Part shown: in pieces, positions 1-13,802 of the stretch
How the letters are laid out: every line of letters starts with the position of its first letter
Numbering within the stretch: position 1 is the stretch's first letter
DNA from: Theocolax elegans
Taxonomy: Eukaryota > Arthropoda > Insecta > Hymenoptera > Cerocephalidae
Direction: 5' to 3'
Assembly: GCA_026168455.1 (NCBI GenBank)
Contig: CM047431.1
Location: 54,178,039-54,242,038 of the forward strand
DNA length: 64,000 nucleotides
The notes under the pieces: model-generated
Databases searched by the model: none
Seen by the model: the letters and a program-made list of their open reading frames with translations, nothing else
Told to the model about the DNA's origin: nothing
Position numbers and translations under genes: made by a program

Positions 1-20
1 ATAGGTATTTTTAATCTTAA

Positions 21-323
21 GAAGGTGGCATACTCGGTAGGTTGCCGACTGAGCAAAAAAAGATAATTATTCCATTTATTTTAAAAAATCCGCACCTTTA
101 TACAAAACCCGAATACAGAAGCACTAGATAATTAAATAATAAGTCATTCTACAAGGTTTCAAGTCAATACAACAAAGACTTGAAACTTGGTAGAATTACT
201 TATTATTTAATTATCTAGTGCAATTCTGCATTCGGGTTTTGCATAAAAGTGCATATGTTTTTAAATAAATGTAATAATTATTTTTTTTGGCTCGGTCGAT
301 AATCCACCGGTTAAGCCACCCCC
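21..323. mobile_element. TTAA-flanked palindromic MITE, family A, copy 1
   Basis: The element is bounded by TTAA at 17-20 and at 324-327. The two halves are near-complementary: the left end (AAGGTGGC...CGGTAGGTTGCCGACTGAGC) matches the reverse complement of the right end (GCTCGGTCGATAATCCACCGG...GCCACCCCC). The arms run almost to a short loop near 165-178. It has no coding capacity. A closely similar copy lies at 35423-35811. TTAA target sites are typical of piggyBac-type transposition, so this is probably a non-autonomous piggyBac-like element; that assignment is inference from the TTAA flanks. Confidence 0.8.
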
Positions 324-327
324 TTAA

Positions 328-763
328 CGGGATGTCGGACCCAAATTACAGAGATCTATACACCTTTCAACATAATAATTATCTTGGAAATATTGAATTA
401 AAAATCTGAAAAAATGCATAAGGGTGGTTTAAAACAAAAGGAAGGGCATGACGTTTTAATTTTTTAAGAAAAAATAAATTTGTTATTAATAATTATTAAT
501 TATTATTATTATTAATTATTAATAATAATTGAATTAACAATTTTCAGATAGTAATTATTGGTCTAAGAAGGCATGAATTTTCAACGCAAAAATCAGAAAT
601 AAATTACAAATTTAAAAATCTGAAAAAATTTGAGTATATTGGTTAAAACATGCCTAACGGCATAAAATATATAAAATACATTCACGATTTTTTCAAAAAT
701 TTATTCTTTTGTTTACATAGAAAAATATTAAAAATGACCATTTCCTGAGTCCGACATCCCCTT
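328..763. mobile_element. TTAA-flanked MITE, family B, copy 1
   Basis: It begins directly after the TTAA at 324-327 that also closes the preceding element. It ends at a TTAA near 763-767. Its terminal inverted repeats read GGGATGTCGGACCC on the left and GAGTCCGACATCCCC on the right. The interior is AT-rich and non-coding. The element at 62394-63162 shares both ends and internal stretches such as the GTTAGGCATGTTT block, in reverse orientation. A remnant of the right end is visible near 58380-58430. Confidence 0.7.
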
Positions 764-3291
764 AATATATTAAAAGTATTCACATTTCTACAAAATAGGC
801 ATTGAAAAATGATATCGCTTTCATGATTGTTAATTTAGAAAAACAATATTATTAAATTTCGTACCCAGCTTTGTAAAATGATGCGACGGCCAATTTCGAG
901 TCGTGTATGACCGGTCGACTATATACTCGTCGCTCTATAACGCACAGTTAAGAAAGACAGAAAAGCAAGTTACACGTTAAAAATATAAATATTATGTTGA
1001 ACAAGTACGGATAAAAAAAAAAGTAGGCATATACAAGGAAGCAAGTACCACAAAAGAGCCACGATACGCGAAACAAAAAGAAGCGTACTAGAATTTTAAA
1101 ATTCTTATCTGGACAGCATAATCGTAAAAAATACTACATACTCGTTTAAAAAACCAAACAAACAAGAAGAAAAAAAAGAGGAGGAACGAGCAACACTTAA
1201 CCTCCACGATCGATCAAGCGGAAAAATAAAATCACGCGTTAGAACGACGGGGGGAAAACGTATATGTATATATATATAAGAGAGAGAGACACAGTCCGCG
1301 AGAAAGGGGAACAAAGACGCGCGATGGCCTGGATATAACTGCTAATAATAGTCTCGAGATTACGAAAGATATTCCCTATAGTGTGGGCTCAGACGTCGAC
1401 TGCTACGATGACGAAAACGATCCAGCCGGGTTGGCACTTTTTTCTTCTGAGTTTCCAGCGTGCATATATATAAGTATATATATGATCGGCTCTTCCACTG
1501 CGTGTGCAGTGCACAATACCTATACGTTGTATATACACCAACAACGACGAAGCGTCATTTAAATAAAAAGAAAAATCGTAACTTAAACTCATACTACACC
1601 GTCAAAGACGAACGAACATTTAAGGAATCATTTTTTATTTTCCAAAAACATTGTTGTTAACGATCAGTTTGACCAAATTATGTAAACCTTTTTCTTTAAA
1701 TTGAGAGAGGTAAACAACGGATGTTTTCATTGCTCGTGATGCAGCACTAAAAAAATAATTAATTACCGCGCGTGCACTCGTTTATCTAATTGATTAAATT
1801 CGAAAATACATTGATTGAGCTATGATAATTCTTTTTTAAACGTTATCGTGGAGCTTGGTATTTCTTTTTTCAAATTAAAAATAAAAAACTCAATAGTTAA
1901 TTACATATTTCTTGCCGATCGATATGCGCGAAACATAACAATAAGGTAAAAGTATAGCAATTAAATTAAAATTAAAACATAATTCTTGGTGTTTCTGACT
2001 GTTCGATATTATAATCGCAATGACAGCGGTATATATACATAGACTGATCGTCCTAAAAAGAAAAACCTTTTAAAATTACAGATAATAAAGTGTATTACTC
2101 GCTCAAGCATTAATACGAGTTTAAATTATCTACACTTTACGACGCGTTTTGACATCTGTGATAGAATTTACTATCTGTAAAAATTAATTAATTTTTCAAC
2201 ATTCAACCTCCACGTTAAATAAGCACACTCGCACCTACCGTTTTTTAACCAAAAATTGTCGTAATAACGCTGAAAATCGAGAAAACTATATACTACGTTA
2301 ATTAATTACGTAAAAGATTTGGAATAAAATAAAATGGATCGTCAAAATCAAGAATGAAAAGTGAAAAATATATAAAAAGTATAAATTTATATACGAAGGT
2401 GCAAGAAAAATAAATCCATTGGTAATGATACTCCCGCGGTATAAATTCGAAGTAAATAAAATAAATGTCACTTTTAACATTGATAAGTTAATTTGCGTTT
2501 ATTGTCATATTTACAAAAGTATCTTGGTACAATTACATTGAAAGCCAATAAAGTATATGTGTATTCTCCTTTATAAAACTAAAACGTTGCTTGGATTAAA
2601 CGTATATAATACTGCTTAGCATCGACTTCATTTTTTTTTCTTTCTTTCTTTTCTTTTCTTTGTTTTCTTTATTAGTTTTTTTTTTATTATTCCTTTATTA
2701 CGATTTCTGTTTATACAAGCAATTGCACGATATTTTGGATATTCAAAAACGGGACTCGACGTAAAAATTCCTGCGAGATTTTTTTTTTTTTTTGGTTGTC
2801 GAACGACTCCGATGCTCACTAAAAAATTCGTGTTGTTCTCTCTTTTTTTTTTCTTTTTTAATTAATATTAGTTTTCTTTTTTTGCGTTTCTCGTCGTTTT
2901 ACAAAATGGAAAGTAAGTGGGGAAGAGAGAAAGAGAAAGAGACAGAGAGAGAGAGAGAAAGAGAAAGAAACCAAATCGGATTGGATATATATATACATAC
3001 ATACATACGTACATACATATGCATATATGTATATAGGTGATCGGGACCAAGCAATTTGGGTTTTCCATGAGTACGAAAGATAAACGAAAGAGAAAAAAAA
3101 GGAAACCAACGTATTCATTTTTTTGTACACTTATTTTTTTTTTTATATCATATATTTTTTGCCTCTTTTTTTTTTGTTCCTTTTTATCATCATTAGTTAA
3201 ATATCGTTTAACATCATTTCTTTTCTATATACAACATGATTAATTATTTCCTCCGTTACAGACTAGTACAAAATGAACAAAGATCGATACG

Positions 3292-3323
<32 letters not shown>

Positions 3324-5644
3324 ACACATACACATACAATATACATATATATATATATATATGTATATATGTATATACATATATTTATTTTGGCGTATAC
3401 ACGTATATATAAACGTTGAACGAAAAAAAAAATAACGTGGAAAACCCAATTCGTCTTTTTTTTTTCGCTCTCCTCCGGCGACGCTGATAAATAAAAAGCT
3501 ATCGTGGTGTTATGAGCGCGCGCGTGTGTGTGTGTGTGTGTGTTGGTGTGTCTGTGTACGATGTACGTGTGCGTGTGCGTGGCGTGTATGTGTCGTCATC
3601 GCGAGGAAACCAACGAAGAAAAAATGAAAATAATAAAAGGAGTCGAGACGCTCGAAGAATCTTGCAAGCGCGAAAATAAACTCTATCGCGAAATAGAAGG
3701 CTCGGAGAAAACCCGGCGCTCTAAAAACGTCTAAAATTAACTTCTCTATCTCCCTCTCGCATTTTCTCTCTCTCTCTCTCGATCTCTTTCGCCCGCGCAT
3801 CGTCTTATTTATCATTTCACCTCTTTTGTTTACGTAACGTTACGCGAGTAACAACACCTTCGAGATTCTCGTTTTTTTTTTCAAGTACGAGAGAGGCAGA
3901 AAGACATACAGGGAGAGAGAGAGATATATATATATATATAAAGAGATAGAGGAAGAATGTGAGGTTAAGTTTAGTTTCTAAAAAAATGAAATGTTAATAT
4001 TCCTTATCTCTTATATGTACAACGATTCAACGAGGTACGGGTAGACTTATAAGAATACCGGAACGAACGTCCCTTTCTCTCTGAAAGATAATATATATAA
4101 TATATTAAGTTATTTTAAATTACAAACAATGATTCGAATTCACGTATTCGCGCGTTAAAAAAAAACGAGAGGTATAACATAACCTATATACGATTAACAA
4201 TATTTGTTTAACGATAGTATTTTCGTGTTGAGCTCGCAAGAAACTAAAAGAATAGTCTACGCAGAAGAAAATAAAGCGTTAATATAAGTACAAATACAAC
4301 TACAAAAGAAAAAACCAAGAAAATTTTCAAAAATTCGTTGTAAATTCCACGTTTTAACGTAAATATTCGAAAAATCCTCATCGAGAAAACCGTTTGAACA
4401 TTATTATTAAGAAAAATTCACGGAATAGAACAGTGTTCGAGGTGTATTCAAACGGTCTCCTCGAGATTATTAACGAATAATGATTTAAAATGTCTAACGA
4501 TAAATGTAACGTCGATAACGTAGAAATTTACAATAATATATTAAAAAATGTCCAACAACTTGCCGGTTTTTCCTCTGCACCTTTCATTCTATCCTTCACT
4601 CTCTCTCTCTCTCTCTCTCTCCCTCTCTCTCTCTCTTTCTATCTCTGTCTGTCTCTCTTTTTCTTTTCCTTTTCTCGTATTCGAATATTTGGTTATACAC
4701 ACATCTCCACACGCGTACAATATTCGATTTGCACCTTCTTTCTTTTTTTTTCGCGCGTGCGCACAATCTCGCGTGGTTCACGTTTTCCCGATGTACGGCG
4801 AAATGACGCGCAAAAGAACCAGGGGAATACAAAAAAATAGAAAAGAAATATATTCGATACTAAGGAGACTAATACAAGAACGCGTCACGATGGGCATTTT
4901 TGTCTTTACTTTTTTTTTATTCAGATCGTATGACGCGCGATTTTTAAGAAACTCAAAAGTAACTTTATGCGTGAGAAAATACTGCGACCTAACCTCAAAA
5001 AACTCACAAAGATCTATTTTTAATCGCAACTAAACGGTTTCGATTGATTTAATTTTACAAGTAGAGCGCTGACGATAAACGAAAAAAAAATTATGTAGTT
5101 ATAATCTAGAAAAAAAAATAAACAACTTACGTTAAACGAAACATATATATGTATATATATTTTTTCTTTTGCTTGCCTCCACAAAAATACTGCCGCTAAG
5201 ATTTATGAACGAACAAATCGTTCAATAAAAATACTGACCGCTTTCAGTCAGAATGAAAACGCACGTGTCGTGTAATCATATATGTGTTCGTGTGTATGTG
5301 CGGTGTGTGTGATTGTGTATGATCATCGTGTAAGTGTGTCCTGTGTGTACTCTAAAACGAGTTTTCATATTCCCACATTCTAATGAATTTTTTAAGGAGA
5401 GTCTGCGGCCGGTACGTAGATTTCTGTTTTATCGAGCTATGTACATTTTGGTTTGTTTGGTTGGTTGGTCTTGGCGAATAAATGAGAGTTGCAGAAACGA
5501 AATTCTACACGTTTATTAACCGAGTAAGTGCAAGATGGTAAAAAGTGGATAAGTTATGCATGAAATATATATATATATATATGTGTATATACGATTATCG
5601 GAAAAATTGCACGTTCATTTTCTTCCTTTTGCCGTATGTTGTAC

Positions 5645-5675
<31 letters not shown>

Positions 5676-8600
5676 ATTTGTCTTTTCCTTGCGCGCATTA
5701 CTTAATAATACAAGAAAGAAAGTTGAGTATTTTTATGTGTATTTATATATATACGCATGTAATCTCGAAGTTTGCATCGCTAAAATTTGTAATGGAACAA
5801 TAGACGAGTCAATAGAATTTTTTTTCGTATAGATGTCAACAATGAATAGTTTTTCGTTCGGGTGACGCTAAAAAACATTTTTAACAATTTTCTATTATAT
5901 TGTAAGACATTTGCCTTTAAAAAATTTGAGGATTGGTGTTTCCTTTTCACTCTGCAACGTTAAGCAAACTACGAGATTGCATTATTTATGCATTAGTCAT
6001 TTATCTTGCACACAAAAAAAGTTAAATTTATGACATTATCAAATTTTATTGCGATACGTTTGTCAAAATAAAATATAACCGACAAGGCGAGTTTAGTGAA
6101 AGGAAGAAAAAGAAAAATACGTACAAAAGTTATAAAAATATTTGATCGTTGCAGAGAAAGACGATGCAAACTTCGTATAGATCGTGATCAATCGACAAAC
6201 CAGCTACTTACATTATGGCATCATAAAAATGAAAAAAACGAAGGCAACACTCAGTTTTCGTTTCTTATTCTCACGAGGACACACGACACACGCACACGCA
6301 CACGCACACGCATACACCCGAGTAAAACAGAAATCTACCGATTCGACGCTTACTAACCGCGAAAATTCCGCGACTACCCGACAAAATGAAACTATGGAGA
6401 AAAACGGAAAAATTTGACGTAACTACGGAGTAAAAACTATGCACCTTATCTCGGAAAAAAAGAAAGAAAATACACGATTTATTTCGAGCGTCCCTCTCCA
6501 AAATTTAATGTCATCCGAAAATGTAGGAGGTGAAGGTTTGGGGACTCAAGAAGGGAGTTCAAGCCGTCGAAAGTAAAAGAAGTATATAAAGAGATTCAAA
6601 ATGGAAATGAAAAGAGAAAAAAAAATCGTATTCGGCAACGCGTTTTTTCTTCGTCGAGGGACGTCGAGGAAAAACGTGCTCAGTTATCATTTAATCATTT
6701 TACTTTTCATGTATTTATTTTTTTTTTTTTTTGTATGTTTTAGTAGTTTTTTCATTTATTCCTAGCGCTAAAAACGAACGACGCGCACGCGATCTTTGAG
6801 GTAGGGAGGACAAAATGTTACTAGAAAATACGTAATTCTAAGAAGAAGTGTCTCGATTATTTTTTCTTTTTTTTTCGCTCCTTATACGCTCGCTTCGTCC
6901 TCCAATATTTGTCTCGCCCGAGAGATCTCCTCACGCGCTCGGTGGGAGGGGGTATGTTTGTTGTATTCTCTTTTTCATATGTATATGTATATATGTACGT
7001 ATCACAAGTGGCCGTTAAAAAATTGCGCCATTTTCAAATTATCTACAATGGTGTTTATTTATGTATATATATATATATATTTTTTTTTTCTTTTATTTGC
7101 ACGATACGTCTGCAAGGGATGTTCTTTCTGTTTATCTCCGTAGCTTCCTTTTTTTTCATCGCGGAAACTTGGCGAATCTATAACGTACATCGAATATTGC
7201 TTGAAATGGTTGAATTCGCAAGTTCCCTCGGTGCAACTTTTTAACGGGCGCTCTATGTCATTATTCCGAATTTGAATTTCGCGCCGTGCGCGTGTGTCTG
7301 TCTGTCTGTGTAAGCGAGTACGGGTTGTGTGTATAAGGGAAAAATTCGGTGCGATTTTCTGTGTATATGTATATGTATATATATATAGAGAACGGGAGAG
7401 GGTACGGGGGTCGAAGTTTCGTAAAAAATCCGATGCGCCTCGTATAGAGAGAAACGCGAAATTCAAATTCGTTCGGATGAGACGTGGATATATACGGGAA
7501 ACGAGTCCGAAGTTTTGTGCCGTAAAGAATCCGATGCACTTTGAATGACGTAAGCTTCAAACTTTTACAAATTCCTTTCTCTCGATAAGTATGAAGTTTG
7601 CACCATTAAAATGCAAGAAAGACAGTGGAGCGAGAGAGAGAGAGAGATAGAGAGAGTGAGAGATAGAGAAAGAGAGAACGAGATAAAGATAATACGCGTG
7701 TCGCACAGCGAGAAATAATTACGTCAATGACGCAAAATTTACCCAAGTCACATGTATGTATATATGCATATATGTGTATATATATATATATACACACATA
7801 CACACACATGCAGGTCTGTATACACGTATATGTCTATATACGTTTATTAATCAAAAAAATTTGCGTCACTAGCGCTTTTTCCCTCCGTTACAATTTGAAA
7901 TATTCTCGAAGCGTTCGTTATTACATTTTCACTGACACGTTCAAAAAACTTCCGACTCGTTCGAATGAAATTAAAATAGAAAAATAATTAACAAGATGAT
8001 CGCAGAACCTCGAGTTTGCATTTGTAACAAACACATACCTAAAAATAACTTAGATTTTAAATCGTTCGAATTGCTTACCGTTATTTTACTTTGTAATGTT
8101 CGATTCACGCTTCGCAATATATCAACTTCAGAATTTACAGCTCAATATAACCGATAAGCCTGAAGTTTGGTATTCATAAAAATTTGATATACTTATATAT
8201 GTATAATCACGTGTGTGTATGTGTGTATAATGTGTATGTACACACAAATCTATGTATATATATACACATTTATATTTGTGTGCGGTGTGTGTGTGGTGCG
8301 TACCGTGTGTATGTGTGTAACACAATGATACTCGAACACTTCGTAACGCATAAATGATAACTGTCACTATAATAAACTTCAGACTCATCCGGAACGATTT
8401 TCACAATAATCTGAAGTTTTTTCAATTTACTTTTTTCCTTCTTTCATTTTCATCGTTATGTATCGTAATCCACCAGGAGGTATTTCTCGATCAATAATGT
8501 ACAAAACATTTAAAACGACAATAACGTAAACACGTCCTTTGTTGTGACACGAGATGCCCACCTCCTCCATCGTGCAAATATTGAAGAGACGAACCGACGA

Positions 8601-9354
8601 AACTTCAGACTCGCATTATAGATTATTTGTATGTCGTACCGACCGTTTTGTTGCACCAACCGAAAAAAAGAGAAAGAAAAAAGAAAAAAAAACGGGTACA
8701 AAATGAAAAAAAAAAATACGAAGAATAAAACCAAGGCTCGCACACGCGCGCGAGTGCGCGGGCGGCCAACCGAATCGATACCGTTGATATAGAAAAATAG
8801 ACCGAACCGAGGATGTTTCGTTGACGGTCTTACCCCTGTCCCTCGCCCCCCCCCCCCACCTCCTACCGCGCGCGCTTTGTCAGTCTGGACCCAATTTTTT
8901 TTTCTTTTCTCTCTTCTCTACACGCACACTTTTTTTACCAAAGAGGGGGGGAGGGCACTTCTTTTTTTAAACAGGTGAGCCCCTCCTCCCTCAGCACTGC
9001 ACTGCACAATGTGACACTTGTACTCTTACTTCTTTCTCTTCCTTTTTTTCTGCTGTCTCCTTCTCGCTTTCTTCCTTTTTGCTTTCTCTTCTCTCCTTTC
9101 CTCTTCTCTCTGTACACAGCAACCGAAGGAAAATAATCAATGAGGATACAATACTGTCCATTGTTGTTTTTTCTTAATTTTTTTTCTTCTCATTTCCCAA
9201 CTGTCCGCCAACAAGATAAAGTAACTGGGAGTTCCATGGCACACCCTGCAAACATGAGTGTGTGTTTGTGTGCGACAGGGAGGGGTAATCGATGATGAGG
9301 GGGTTTTAAGGGTATGCATACGCGACACCTAAGTGTCCATCCCTTGGTCACCCT
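764..9354. other. Microsatellite-rich stretch without a supported gene
   Basis: I see no conserved coding exon here. The stretch is rich in (TA)n, (CA)n, (GA)n and poly-A/T runs: a (TA)/(CA) cluster at about 3290-3385, (GT)n at about 3525-3545, (CT)n at about 4599-4638, (GA)n at about 7631-7675, and a 12-C run at 8846-8857. The open frames present are low-complexity products of these repeats. Part of the right side is probably 3' UTR of the protein kinase gene at 9355, but no AATAAA on the - strand is close enough to set its end. A CpG-rich patch at about 8740-8880 could be regulatory. Confidence 0.6.
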
Positions 9355-10416
9355 TCAGAACTCGGCGAATTCCTTGGCGCACTTCTCTGTGGACGAGATT
9401 CTGAGAGCCTCCTCCTCGTAGTCGTCAAAGTTGCTGGTGTCACCAGGTCCCTTGCACCTCGGTATGAAGGGTGCCTCGATCCGCTTCTGGAAGACTGCGA
9501 TCCAGTCGGTGCTGGCGAACCATTTGTGTCCCTTGATGTCGTTGACACCTGCCTTCAGGTTGCCAAACCTCTTGGTCAAGTCTATCTGGAGCAGGCTGCG
9601 CAACAATTCCTTCAACTCTGAGCCAAAGTGCGAGGGGAACCTTACTTTGCCACTGACAATTTTTTCGTAAATCTGGATTGGCTGGTCCGCAAAGAAAGGT
9701 GGGTAACCAGCTGCCATTTCGTAAACCAGGACTCCTAGAGCCCACCAATCGACGGCCTTGTTGTACCCCTTGCTCAATATGATCTCCGGGGCTAGGTACT
9801 CGGGTGTGCCGCACAAGGTCCACGTCCTACCTTTGACCCTCTTGGCGAATCCAAAATCTGTGACCTTGAGGTATCCCTGAGAGTCAATAAGGAGATTCTC
9901 AGGCTTGAGATCCCTGTATATAAGATCGAGGTAATGGAGATACTCGAACGCCAAGACAATCTGGGCAGCGTAAAATCTTGAGTGAGGTTCGGAGAACCTA
10001 CCCACCTTTCTTAAGTGACTGAACATCTCGCCACCTGGGACATACTCCAGCACCATGTACAAATTAGAATTATCCTTGAAGTGAAAACGTAGAGAAACCA
10101 AGAATGGAAAGTTTATCGCCTGTAAGATTCTCTTTTCGTTAAGGGTGTGCTCAACTTGTTTGAGTTTGACTACCTTTTGCTTATCGAGTATCTTCATTGC
10201 GTAATATTCCTTGGTAGGTTTGTGCTGTACAATCATGACTCTACCGAATGATCCAGTACCAAGTGTCTTGATACGGTCAAAATCTTCAAGGGCAGCAGTG
10301 TTGGTCGGATTTTTCTTCCATTTCTCCTCGAATTCCTCTTTAGCTTGCTCGAGGAACTCTTTGACAGTTTCAGCAGCATCGACTTTTTTATTCGAGCTCG
10401 TGGCATTGTTGCCCAT
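9355..10416 (-). CDS. Pka-C1: cAMP-dependent protein kinase catalytic subunit (PKA-C)
   Basis: A complete 353-residue frame in a single exon. It is the serine/threonine kinase released from regulatory subunits by cAMP, acting in cytoplasm and nucleus. Landmarks: an MGNN start with Gly2 for N-myristoylation; an N-terminal A-helix; the glycine loop GTGSFGRV (53-60); the ATP-anchoring lysine in YYAMK (K75); the catalytic loop IYRDLKPEN, with the YRD form typical of PKA; the DFG motif in VTDFGFAK; the activation loop [15 protein letters not shown] with the PDK1-site Thr; and a C-terminal FAEF hydrophobic motif. Length matches the family (about 351). The N-terminus matches the family, so the first ATG is well supported. 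The intronless coding region parallels Drosophila Pka-C1. It has no coding neighbour within about 15 kb upstream. Confidence 0.98.
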   Translation of the reverse strand: MGNNATSSNKKVDAAETVKEFLEQAKEEFEEKWKKNPTNTAALEDFDRIKTLGTGSFGRVMIVQHKPTKEYYAMKILDKQKVVKLKQVEHTLNEKRILQAINFPFLVSLRFHFKDNSNLYMVLEYVPGGEMFSHLRKVGRFSEPHSRFYAAQIVLAFEYLHYLDLIYRDLKPENLLIDSQGYLKVTDFGFAKRVKGRTWTLCGTPEYLAPEIILSKGYNKAVDWWALGVLVYEMAAGYPPFFADQPIQIYEKIVSGKVRFPSHFGSELKELLRSLLQIDLTKRFGNLKAGVNDIKGHKWFASTDWIAVFQKRIEAPFIPRCKGPGDTSNFDDYEEEALRISSTEKCAKEFAEF

Positions 10417-11060
10417 TTTACCGCTGCTACTCGACGAGCCTGCCAGGGCTCCCCTAATGTCCAGTCGACGCAGAATTGTTGATTATCAAGGTGTAACACT
10501 ATTATCGTTATGTATATCTAGACACCTCTCTCGCTCTCTCTCACTCCTCACGAATCTTGGCGTATATAGTTATATATACACGTCTCTCTATACGTAGGTA
10601 CGACTGGTACGAGTGGTGTAATGTGTGTGTGCACCTTACGTGTAGAACTAATAAGAAAGAGGCAATTCGTTCCTTATTTCCGTTCGAGACGGGGCTCCTC
10701 TTGCTCTTCCAGCTCGCAGCTTATCTTCCTTTTTTAGTTTCAACCCGCCATCGATCTCGGGTGGGGAAACGACGGGCTTCGATCTCGCCCCGGCAAGATG
10801 GCCGCCCCCGACATGTATCGCACTATATACTGACGACACGCGGGACGGACCTATAACGTTCAGAGATCCGCGAGGGAACGAGGGCCACTAAAAACCTCCT
10901 CGAGACCTCACCTCTACTACCGACTCTTACTCTCTCTCTTACTCCCGTGCTCGATATCCCAGTGGTGGGGGTGCTCTACCCTCTATATCTATACCCACTT
11001 CCAGTTGCAGTTCGCAGCGCCACTTGGTAATTCATCGACTGAGCTCTCGACCACAGGTGG
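10417..11060 (-). promoter_or_regulatory. CpG-rich 5' flank of the PKA gene
   Basis: Just upstream of the kinase ATG the base composition changes from AT-rich to mixed with many CpGs (for example 10740-10870 and 10960-11060). On the - strand an insect-initiator-like TCAGT lies at 10829-10833, next to a TATA-like stretch. This is the most likely 5' UTR and promoter interval. The exact start and any 5' UTR intron cannot be read from sequence alone. Confidence 0.4.
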
Positions 11061-11208
11061 CGTTACAGGGCCCTTCGATTTCACTTTTTCTCAATTTATC
11101 CTTGAAGCATATATGTACAGTCTGCTGCACGATAATAGTGAGTACTGAGTAATGACTAACTATACGTGTATATGCTTATTCGGTTTCTTTTTTTATCTCC
11201 ATTTTTTT

Positions 11209-11248
<40 letters not shown>

Positions 11249-13764
11249 GCACACTTTAATTATTTATTACTTACTTGCAATCTAACTACAGAGATTAAAA
11301 AATGTGTTTATATTATACAAGTATTTACATTATTTATCATGTGTTTCTTCATTTTCTTGGACTTTTTATCAGTGCATTGTTGGAAAATGCTTATTCGACG
11401 AGTTTCACAAATGTGAAATATATTGTTATTTACTAAAATATACATTGAAAATTATATAATGGTTATTGAATATACTTTCATATTATAATACGCTTAAGCA
11501 GATTACCAATTATTAATTAATTAAATTATAAATAAGTATATTAAAGAAACAACAGATGACAATTATGCAGTATTTACAAATTAATTATATTTAGTAAAAT
11601 TAAATCTGTTTTATAACATTAACGTAATGTTAAACTTAAAAAGTCTCATCGGAATATCAAATTGATATATATTTGAAAAATAGTCTCCTCCTTGAATACC
11701 TCTCGAACATTGATTAAATATTTAATTTGAATCATGACAATTTAAGGTTGTATTTTAACTTATTTTGATAATGTATACTTTCTGCAATAATGCAGATTAC
11801 TTGTTATACTTGATACCAAATAAATGTATATGTATATCTAGCACAAATTTTCAATTTTATAAACTTAGATAGATTTATTGGCTACAAATTTTACATAAAA
11901 TTATTTGACGCTGAACTACTTACCATTTTTAGTTCTATGTGTAACAACTTTTACATTTTTTAAATTAAAAGAATTTACGTAAAACTTTAATATTCATTAA
12001 AATTACAATGGTTTGTAATGTTATCTTTATAAAGCAAAAAAGGATGATGTTTTATTACAAGGTAGACAGATGTCCATAGTTGATTGAATAATCATAAAAT
12101 TTCATTATTTCTTCAAAACAATTGCTTTTCTTTTTGACTAAATGGTAATAAAAAAATGATACTTATATACCTTATGTATTTATGTACCTGTACAATTATT
12201 AATAGTATTTGTCTAAAATAATGTAGTGGTATAAACAGTTTCCTGCATTAGCATTAACTTTGTGTATGAAAAGAAAATTGACAATTGAAGCGACTGTTAA
12301 TCCCATATAAGTAACGACCAAAGGGATTAATCACGGACCGGTAAATTTTCGGTCGATTGACTATATTTTCCCAACGACATATTCACCGATACGCTTCTCG
12401 ATTATAAATAGCGTATCCTCGTTCCCTATAACGTATAGGCTCTTCTTTTTTTTTTTTCGAAGCGCGACGCGGTTACTTTTATTTACCTCGCAAACTGATC
12501 AAGGGGATAAAAACTAAATCGATATATACAAGATTGAAAGAAAAAAGCCTATACTTGTATGCTGAAAAGGGAAAAGCAATTCTTATTTTTAATAACTAAA
12601 AAAATTTTGTTGACCCCTTTTACCGAAAAGAAAAAAGAAAACTTCGTTACCGGCTGATTTGAAACATAACTAACATTATGTCTATACATAGGAGGTCATT
12701 TTAATTTTCAGTGATTAAATTTACGTACGTTATCTTAATCATGAATTTTATAAACGACAAAGATTATTTTATGTATCATAAATTAATAGATATCTGCATT
12801 ACCGACTCAAAATATAAATAAGCGAAAATAAATGGGACACTGACAACGGTTTTCGAAATGCATCATGCATAGAACTGGTATATTAATAATCGAAAGGAAA
12901 CATGATCGATTGGAAAGCATAGAGAGAGGTTTGATGGGAAACGACATGAATTTTCCATCCCACTACTACTTTAACCTCCCCCTTCCATCATCGATTGCCA
13001 ACTACTTATCTCGTATTCTCGTGTGTGCGTGTTTCAATGTATCGAAAAAACAGAACCAAGCCGATTAAATTATACACTCATACAATTTTCTCGTGCCGAA
13101 GCGGCAATGTAGGAATTTACATTCCCGACTGATCGTAACGATATCGCTAATTAAGCGGTTTTTAAAGAAAATGATCCAAGCGAGAATGACAAATATTAAG
13201 ACTTGATATTAGCATATTATTTATTTAAACGCATGTTCGAACACGAAACATAGTCAATGTAGAGTTAACAAGTACTAAATTTATAAATAAAATAAAAAAT
13301 ATATTTCTCCGAATAATCTATAACCTCAAAGTATATATAAGTATACATGTATATAGTTAAAACAAAGATAATCAACCGGTTTTCTAAATAAAATAAATAT
13401 GTTATAATACTCTGAAAATTCAAAAACGTTACAGCGATAAATTAGTCAATTTCGAGAGATAAAGAGAAAATGTGTTACTAAATGTAATATGTTAAATTGC
13501 ACGTGTGAATGTGTCACGGTACACTCTCGACTAATAAAAAAATAGTCTAAATTCGAATCTATACAGTATCGCAACAGGATATCCCCCATTTGTAGGGTGA
13601 GCCGAAAACAGAGAAGGGTAAAGGGTAGGCCTGGTTATAAAGTAAATTTTTTTCCTGCGCACACCCCCGCCTTATCGATTTGGAGGATAAACGTGATATA
13701 TACAAGATTGACGCGCAGGCGCCTTTGTATATATACTGTATATTCATCTGCACATGTACACATC

Positions 13765-13802
<38 letters not shown>

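Noticed and set aside
4490..5033. Open frames of 116 and 161 residues rich in Ser-Leu
   Set aside because: They arise from a (CT)n microsatellite; no conserved sequence outside the repeat.
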